Source: an uncultured Acetobacteraceae bacterium
Lineage (GTDB): Bacteria; Pseudomonadota; Alphaproteobacteria; Acetobacterales; Acetobacteraceae
Assembly: GCA_903839965.1 (NCBI GenBank)
Contig: CAIMEK010000542.1
Location: 1 to 19,080 of the forward strand
Direction: 5' to 3'
Length of the DNA stretch: 19,080 nucleotides
Shown here piece by piece: positions 15,278 to 19,080 of the stretch; within the stretch, counting starts at the first letter, position 1; each line of letters opens with the position of its first letter. Made by a program: the position numbers and the translations under genes. A model generated the notes under the pieces. That model saw only the letters and a list, made by a program, of their open reading frames with translations, was not told where the DNA came from and made no database searches.

Positions 15278-15937
15278 CTATCCGGCGGCGGCGGCGCGCA
15301 GCCCGGCGATCGCTTCGGCATAGGGCGGGCGGTCGAACACCGCCGAGCCAGCCACCAGCACCGAGGCGCCGGCCTCGACCACGGCCCGCGCGGTCTCCGG
15401 CGCGATGCCGCCATCGACCTCGATGCGGATGTCGCGTTCGCCGATCATGGCGCGGAGCGCGCGGATCTTGGCGAGCACGGCGGGGATGAACTGCTGGCCG
15501 CCGAAACCGGGGTTCACGGTCATCGCCAGCACCAGGTCCACATGGTCCAGCACATAGGCCAGGGCCGATTCGGGGGTGGACGGGTTGAGCGCCAGGCCGG
15601 CCTTCACGCCGAGCGCGCGGATGGTCTGCAGCGTGCGGTCCAGGTGCAGGGTGGCCTCGGCGTGCACGGTGATGCGGTCGGCGCCGGCCGCGGCGAAGGC
15701 CTCCAGCAGCGGATCGACCGGCGTGACCATCAGGTGGGCATCGAAGCACTTGCCCGAGCATTTGCGGATGGCCTGCACCAGTTGCGGGCCGAAGGTGAGG
15801 TTGGGGACGAAGTGCCCGTCCATCACGTCGAGGTGAATCCAGTCCGCCCCGGCGGCGTCCACGGCCCGCACCTCCTCACCGATGCGGGCGAAGTCGGCCG
15901 ACAGGATGGACGGGGCGATCAGCACGTCGCGGTTCAT
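15278..15937 (-). CDS. rpe: Ribulose-phosphate 3-epimerase
   Basis: This encodes 219 residues from ATG at 15937, with AGAGGA (15944-15949) 6 bases upstream; longer frames to 16357 are shadows of the divergent gene region. It interconverts ribulose 5-phosphate and xylulose 5-phosphate in the cytoplasm (pentose phosphate and Calvin pathways). TIM-barrel residues are intact: Ser10 in APSILSADF, His35 and Asp37 in HLDVMDGHFVPNLTFG for metal binding and catalysis, His68 in DAHLMV, NPGFGGQQF (142-150) and Asp175 in EVDGGI. Length is normal. The gene is divergent from the NDUFS4-like gene, with 111 bases between the starts. Confidence 0.95.
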   Translation of the reverse strand: MNRDVLIAPSILSADFARIGEEVRAVDAAGADWIHLDVMDGHFVPNLTFGPQLVQAIRKCSGKCFDAHLMVTPVDPLLEAFAAAGADRITVHAEATLHLDRTLQTIRALGVKAGLALNPSTPESALAYVLDHVDLVLAMTVNPGFGGQQFIPAVLAKIRALRAMIGERDIRIEVDGGIAPETARAVVEAGASVLVAGSAVFDRPPYAEAIAGLRAAAAG

Positions 15938-16048
15938 GCCGGGTCCTCTGTGGGTTGGTTGGGCGGGCGGCGGCGGGGCGCTGAGTTTGACGCGGAGCAC
16001 CGCCCCCCGGTAGAGGAGCACACCCGAACGTGCAAGGGCCAACCCGCC
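15938..16048. promoter_or_regulatory. Divergent promoter region of rpe and the NDUFS4-like gene
   Basis: These 111 bases separate two divergent starts and must hold the promoters for both unless transcripts enter from outside. On the rpe side AGAGGA is the ribosome binding site. I could not assign -35/-10 boxes with confidence in this GC-rich sequence. Confidence 0.4.
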
Positions 16049-16360
16049 ATGACCAACCGCGCCCGCATCTATCAGCAGCCCAAGACGGCCATGCAGTCCG
16101 GCATGGCCGGCACCGCTGAGTGGGTGCTCGATTTCGAGCCCGCCGAGGCGCGCCGCGCCGACCCGCTGATGGGCTGGAGCGGCAGCGCCGACACCCAGAC
16201 CCAAGTGCGCCTGCGCTTCGACAGCCGCGACGAGGCGGTGGCCTACGCCGACAGATGCGGGCTGACCTACGACGTCGAACTGCCGCGGACCCGGCGGGTC
16301 CGCCCGAAGGCCTATGCCGACAATTTCCGCTTCGGGCGGCAGGAGAACTGGACGCATTGA
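16049..16360 (+). CDS. NDUFS4-like complex I accessory subunit
   Basis: This encodes 103 residues from ATG 16049; the frame is open further upstream but that part is antisense to rpe. The N-terminus ARIYQQPKTAMQSGMAGTAE is the classic start of the 'ETC complex I subunit conserved region' family (NDUFS4, 18-kDa subunit). It is followed by WVLDFEP, then PLMGWSGSADTQTQVRLRF, ending with the RPKAYADNFRFGRQENWTH pattern. The protein is an accessory subunit of NADH:ubiquinone oxidoreductase on its cytoplasmic arm and is typical of alphaproteobacteria and mitochondria. The gene stands alone, away from any nuo operon in the window. Its stop is 27 bases before the tRNA-Arg gene. Confidence 0.92.
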   Translation: MTNRARIYQQPKTAMQSGMAGTAEWVLDFEPAEARRADPLMGWSGSADTQTQVRLRFDSRDEAVAYADRCGLTYDVELPRTRRVRPKAYADNFRFGRQENWTH

Positions 16361-16387
16361 GCGTCCGGTTTAGTATCGTTGGCTTAC

Positions 16388-16693
16388 GACCCCATAGCTC
16401 AGTCGGATAGAGCAACCGCCTTCGCCAGGAGTAGGAGTGCGCCGCCGGAAACGGCGGATGTAGAACCTGTCAAATTCGGGGAACCCTGTGCCCGTTGCGG
16501 GCCTGGCGATCCCGAGCCAAATCCGGCCTCGGCCGGGGAGGTGTAGAGGCCAGACGGCAGGCGCCTGTAGGCCACGCGGGCCCAGGGCGAAGGGATGGTC
16601 CAGACCACGAACGCCCGACGATGGGGCGGCGGCGGAAGCCGAAGTGGGATGCTAAGCGGTAGGTCGCAGGTTCGAGTCCTGCTGGGGTCGCCA
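16388..16693 (+). tRNA. tRNA-Arg(UCU), interrupted by a group I intron
   Basis: Two exons, 16388-16422 (35 nt) and 16652-16693 (42 nt), join to a 77-nt tRNA with encoded CCA. Acceptor stem GACCCCA pairs with TGGGGTC. The D stem is GCTC/GAGC. The anticodon stem ACCGC/GCGGT encloses the loop C-T-TCT-A-A, giving anticodon UCU (arginine). The T arm is GCAGG-TTCGAGT-CCTGC. The discriminator is G73. The intron lies between anticodon positions 34 and 35. Without splicing the gene cannot make a functional tRNA, so it depends on the intron. The 5' exon ends in U and the intron ends in G, as required for group I splicing. Confidence 0.93.
16423..16651 (+). ncRNA. Self-splicing group I intron (IC3-like) in tRNA-Arg
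   Basis: The intron is 229 nt with no ORF. Core sequences match the Azoarcus tRNA-Ile intron as I remember it: GTCAAATTCGG (P3/P4 side), CCCGAGCCAA (P5-P4 region), GGTGTAGAGGCCAGACGGCA (P3'/P7 region) and GATGGTCCAGACCACGA (P7'/P9 side). A P2 stem CCGCCG-GAAA-CGGCGG with a GAAA tetraloop lies near the start. The last base is G16651. The internal guide is probably a GAG just before P2, pairing with the exon bases C-U-U by a terminal G.U pair. Only about 3 bp of P1 pairing is seen, as in Azoarcus. It splices by two transesterifications with external guanosine. Confidence 0.93.
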
Positions 16694-16888
16694 CAAATAT
16701 TATGATCGCCGCTCCAAACGGCGCCAGTTGCGCTCTGGCATGCCGTAGCGGTTGAAGGACACCTCCAGCTTGGGACGCGCGTGGCGGCAGAGCGTGACGA
16801 CGCCAAGCTGAGTTGCGGACCCCGTTCCGGGCCGCAGCCTGCACAAGAGCCCGGCAAGCCGCGTAGACTGGCCGCCCAGGGGTACTGA
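16694..16888. other. Spacer after tRNA-Arg, no gene recognised
   Basis: A weak hairpin CGCCG-CTCCAAA-CGGCG (16707-16723) follows the tRNA without a T-run. A minus-strand frame of about 100 codons covers this area, but it also runs antisense through the HEAGH motif of the next gene and matches nothing I know. A remnant of an integrative element next to the tRNA is possible. Confidence 0.4.
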
Positions 16889-17380
16889 CGATGGGATGAG
16901 CGTCGCCATACTGCGATCCACGAAGCTGGGCACGCTGTCATCGGGCGCGTGCTTACCCTGGTGTGCGGCCACGCGACGATTGAGCCGGATGAAGACTCCG
17001 CAGGCCACGGCTTCATTGTGGACCCGTGGGTGACCTTCTCAGCATGGGACCGCCGTGGCATCTACCACCGCAGCATCGACTCGGCCCTTCGCGCACGCAT
17101 CATCGCCTACATGGCTGGCCGCGCCGCCGAAGAAGAATGCCTTGGCGTATGCCCGGGCGGTGACGGCGATGACTGCCGGCAGATCGACTTGATGCTGGAC
17201 TCTCTCCTTTCCCGCAATGCTGACCTCCCAGGGCTACGCGGCGCGGCTTCGCTCGAAAACGCGAGGGCTTGTGCGGCGCCGTCGACGGGCAATCGAGCAT
17301 GTGGCGGCCGGGCTACTGTCGGTGGGAAACTCACCTCGCGCCAGATCGAGCGGGCGATCAAGGGCGTACGCCGGCGCTGA
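16889..17380 (+). pseudogene. M41-like HEAGH metallopeptidase-related protein, frameshifted
   Basis: From 16889 the frame reads RRHTAIHEAGHAVIGRVLTL, with a zinc-binding HEAGH motif (16919-16933), then ATIEPDEDSAGH. Further on comes IIAYMAGRAAEE (about 17101-17136) and then CPGGDGDDCRQIDLML. That layout is known from alphaproteobacterial proteins related to FtsH-type (M41) peptidase domains but without the AAA module. Near 17222 homology moves one frame (RLRSKTRGLVRRRRRAIEHV) and near 17325 it returns (KLTSRQIERAIKG, stop 17380). No start codon exists between the upstream stop (16886-16888) and HEAGH; GTG 16949 would lose the motif. So the gene is probably dead. It may have come with an element inserted next to the tRNA. 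Confidence 0.6.
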
Positions 17381-17397
17381 TCCGCCATAGTACGACG

Positions 17398-17421
17398 GGG
17401 CCGCCTCGCGACGGGCGGCCC
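17398..17421 (+). terminator. Putative intrinsic terminator after M41-like gene
   Basis: GGGCCGCC (17398-17405) pairs perfectly with GGCGGCCC (17414-17421) across an 8-base loop, 18 bases after the stop. Only TT followed by mixed sequence trails it, so termination would be weak or Rho-assisted. Confidence 0.4.
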
Positions 17422-17545
17422 TTGTCGTGTCCGCACCCGTATCCGCAGCGGACCGGACGGGCAGCAAGGTGGTCCGCCGGGTTACCCGTTCCGTTACCCG
17501 TGGGGTAGATCGGCTGGCCGGCCATGCGCTAACTTATTGAAAATA

Positions 17546-17590
17546 TGGTTCGCCCGGAGAGATTCGAACTCCCAACCCCCAGATCCGTGG
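17546..17590 (-). tRNA. tRNA-Arg(ACG)-like 3' fragment (possible attachment site)
   Basis: On the minus strand the sequence ends GGGAG-TTCGAAT-CTCTC (T arm), then CGGGCGA, A73 and CCA (17548-17546). It is preceded by ATCTGGGGGTT, the 3' side of the anticodon stem and the variable loop. It matches the 3' half of bacterial tRNA-Arg(ACG). The 5' half, with D arm and 5' acceptor strand, does not follow at higher coordinates, so this is not a working tRNA gene. A short tRNA 3' copy is what integrases leave at one end of an integrated element. By orientation the element body would lie at higher coordinates. Confidence 0.65.
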
Positions 17591-17935
17591 TTCGTGGAGC
17601 ATCCCCGCAACACGTGGCCGAATGGCCCTCTTCCGAGCCGTTTCATGGTGATTGTCGCCGCTGCGGCCGCAGTGGGGGTGGCGATTTCACCCCTCTCGTC
17701 CCCTTTGACTGTCGATGTGTCCGGGGAAAGCGGGGGCATGCGGGGGCGGATCGTTGGCGCTCGCGCCCGTCGACGCGCCCAGCACGCCGGCCGGCGACAA
17801 GGACAGTCAAAAGCTCGATTGACCCATCGCGGCTCAATCGGTTGGTGCAATTTGCCGGCTGGGGCGAGATTATGACGCGTCCGCCCATCTGGCTTCCGAG
17901 GCCGGGCACATCCTGTAACCGGCTTCAGGACCTTT
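17591..17935. other. Stretch with no recognised gene
   Basis: A + strand frame at 17646-17875 starts MVIVAAAAAVGVAISPLSSP, like a signal peptide, then turns into low-complexity Arg-rich sequence and stops. I do not recognise it and find no ribosome binding site, so I do not call a gene. The stretch lies between a tRNA fragment and a transposase remnant and is probably mobile-element debris. Confidence 0.35.
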
Positions 17936-18387
17936 TCACTGGCGCACGTCTGGGGACACCAGATGCAGTGGCTTCTGCCCGCGGTGACGGTCATAGCTAC
18001 GGCGCGAGGTCTTACCGTCGATGGCGATCAGGTCGGCGGCATCGGGCCGTAGCGAGGTCGCCCGGGCGGTGAAACAAGCCTGGAACAGCGCGGGGTCGTT
18101 GCGGTACATCACCATACGCAGCCAATCGGATCCGGGAATGCCGAAGTAAACTCCGAGATCCGCCGCGGAAAGGCTAGGTGCGCTTCACCCCATTCGACGA
18201 TTTCGTTGTAGTCGTCGCAACTGCAAAGTCTGGCGGCTACTACCAGCAGCAGCACTTCCGCCAGCGGATAGCGGACCTTGGCTGGTTCACGCGGGTCCCG
18301 CACCTCCGCGAAGTGGTCCAACAGGCTGCGCAACCGTGCCTTGCCAAAGCCAGTCGCAAACTCCGCAGCCGCGTCGCCGCCATCCAT
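17936..18387 (-). pseudogene. ISAs1-family transposase, 5' remnant with frameshift
   Basis: The minus strand from ATG 18387 gives the ISAs1 N-terminus: LLDHFAEVRDPREPAKVRYP, LAEVLLLVVAA, CDDYNEIVEWGEAHLAFPRR. Near 18150 the frame shifts and the homology goes on as YFGIPGSDWLRMVMYRNDPA and LIAIDGKTSRRSYDRHRGQK, where the Asp of AIDGKT is the first catalytic residue. It ends at LHLVSPDVRQ and a TGA (17936-17938). About 145 of roughly 370 residues are present. The C-terminal remnant at 10062-10275 lies on the same strand in the order expected for one split gene. Confidence 0.75.
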
Positions 18388-18591
18388 TCCAGGTCACTCC
18401 CGATCGGTCGTGACCCGCCATCAATCACATCCACCCGCGCCGGGGGAATCCATCACCCCGCGCCGTTAACCAATCGTTCACCTGAGCCGGTCGCCCTGCG
18501 GACGGGTGTCAATCGGCATCCAAAAAGGGACCCCCTCGGTAGCGGCTTGTGCCGGTAGTCCATAGGGGGGACCCGCGCGCCGCGGCGCGCC
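18388..18591. other. Spacer with a possible IS end, no gene
   Basis: No gene is recognised. GGCATCCAAAAAGGGACC (18515-18532) resembles strings I associate with ends of IS21-type elements, but this is from memory and no istA or istB is present. A GC-rich palindromic run lies around 18572-18592, just before the fimbrial chaperone fragment. Confidence 0.3.
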
Positions 18592-18864
18592 GAGCGGGGA
18601 GCCGACGGGCAACCGGCGCTGGTGGTGGCCAACACTGGCCGCCGCTACGCCCGGGTCGGCGATGTCGTGCTTCACCTGCCCGACGGCCGCAGCCTCAGCC
18701 TCCGTGTGGCGACGGACAACCCCTACGTGCTGCCCGGCGCCGAGCGCCATTGGCTGCTGCCGCGAGGCGCGCCACAACCCCCCCTGCAGCCAGGCCAGGC
18801 GCTGAAGCTCACCGCTTCCTCCCAGGCCGGCCCGATGGAGCAGACGATTTTCCTGCCGCCGTAA
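18592..18864 (+). pseudogene. Csu-type fimbrial chaperone, C-terminal fragment
   Basis: The frame reads ADGQPALVVANTGRRYARVG, VVLHLPDGRSL, NPYVLPGAERHWLLP and GPMEQTIFLPP, stop 18862-18864. This is the second immunoglobulin-like domain of PapD-type chaperones of the Csu/spore-coat-U fimbrial class: the 'N.G..ha' start and 'YVLpGs.r.W.L' are typical. About 90 of roughly 240 residues remain. The first domain, with the signal peptide and the strand that holds pilin subunits, is missing, and no start codon with a ribosome site precedes it. A GTG at 18622 could only give a stub. It is followed at once by the usher gene, the usual csuC-csuD order. Confidence 0.65.
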
Positions 18865-18923
18865 CCGCCGGGCGGCGTTCGGCGTGCGCAATCGCGCTGG
18901 GCCTCGCGCTGTTCTGTCGCCTG

Positions 18924-19080
18924 ATGACCGTCCCGGCGATGGCAGAGGAGACCACGCTGCTGCTTGAGTTCGTGGTGAACGGGCGCCTGACCGGGATGAT
19001 CGGCGAGTTCACCTCGGTGGAGGGTGCGCTGTCTGCCACCGCGACGGAGCTTGCCGAACTGGGGCTCAAGGTACCGGAAA
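18924..19080 (+). CDS. Fimbrial usher, N-terminal part, 3' cut by window edge
   Basis: The product begins around AMAEETTLLLEFVVNGRLTG and MIGEFTSVEG, which resembles the N-terminal chaperone-binding domain of Csu-type outer-membrane ushers (they open with a strand of the form 'L.LEV.vNG.'). ATG 18924 is the only ATG in frame, but a hydrophobic stretch before it (ACAIALGLALFCRL, from about 18885) looks like a signal peptide, so the true start may be an unusual codon upstream near 18861, or the start may have been lost. The usher would secrete and assemble fimbrial subunits in the outer membrane. The frame stays open to base 19080. Its partner chaperone is truncated, so the system may be inactive. 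Confidence 0.6.
   Translation, partial: MTVPAMAEETTLLLEFVVNGRLTGMIGEFTSVEGALSATATELAELGLKVPE

Noticed and set aside
16399..17061. Minus-strand protein-like frames across the tRNA and intron
   Set aside because: They translate the antisense of the tRNA-Arg exons and intron; phrases such as PAGLEPATYRLAS are well-known artefacts of translating structured RNA genes.
17545..18072. Plus-strand frame starting MVRPERFELPTPRS
   Set aside because: This is the familiar false protein from translating the antisense of a tRNA-Arg 3' half; used only as support for the tRNA fragment.
1..19080. CRISPR arrays
   Set aside because: No regularly spaced direct repeats were seen, and no cas genes are present.

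Overview
The window is very GC-rich and reads like an alphaproteobacterium, most probably Acetobacteraceae/Rhodospirillales. Reasons: an NDUFS4-type complex I accessory gene, a repeat protein with a C-terminal Hint domain of the kind common in Acetobacteraceae, a Csu-type fimbrial remnant, and a tRNA-Arg group I intron. The lineage is an inference from family knowledge, not from a search.

Region 1 (1-9916) is the distal part of an aryl polyene (APE) biosynthesis operon, all on the + strand and mostly joined by ATGA-type stop/start overlaps. Order: adenylating acyl-ACP ligase (5' cut by the window edge), hot-dog dehydratase, GT2 glycosyltransferase, 4HBT thioesterase, LolA-like carrier, MMPL exporter fused in frame to a lipid A-type acyltransferase, DUF3261-type lipoprotein, ketosynthase, second dehydratase, ketoreductase, second ketosynthase. 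This matches the apeH-to-apeR order of described APE clusters. The ligase would load the aryl starter. The ketosynthases, ketoreductase and dehydratases would build the conjugated chain. The acyltransferase, glycosyltransferase, exporter, LolA-like carrier and lipoprotein would attach the pigment to a lipid and move it to the outer membrane. The acyl carrier proteins and chain length factor are not in the window and are presumably upstream.

Region 2 (about 9917-13755) is an insertion-sequence graveyard. It holds an ISAs1 transposase 3' remnant, a truncated IS66 tnpA, an IS5-family remnant, a Hint-domain repeat protein cut at both ends, and decayed IS630-family pieces with in-frame stops.

Region 3 (13756-15240), minus strand, holds an intact OmpA-like lipoprotein gene and an intact DUF3309 small membrane protein gene. 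Beyond them are a stretch with no recognised gene (one doubtful 45-codon frame) and a fragment of an amino-acid ABC permease.

Region 4 (15278-16693) is housekeeping: rpe (minus) divergent from an NDUFS4-like gene (plus), then a tRNA-Arg(UCU) gene interrupted in its anticodon by a 229-nt group I intron related to the Azoarcus/Agrobacterium tRNA introns.

Region 5 (16694-19080) is accessory debris: an M41-like HEAGH protein gene with two compensating frameshifts, a tRNA-Arg(ACG)-like 3' fragment, an ISAs1 transposase 5' remnant on the same strand as the 3' remnant in region 2, a truncated Csu-type fimbrial chaperone, and the start of a fimbrial usher that runs off the window.

The strongest candidates for a second look are the split-anticodon tRNA-Arg(UCU) group I intron, the exporter-acyltransferase fusion with its roughly 160-bp overlap into the lipoprotein gene, and the two complementary ISAs1 halves about 7.7 kb apart.
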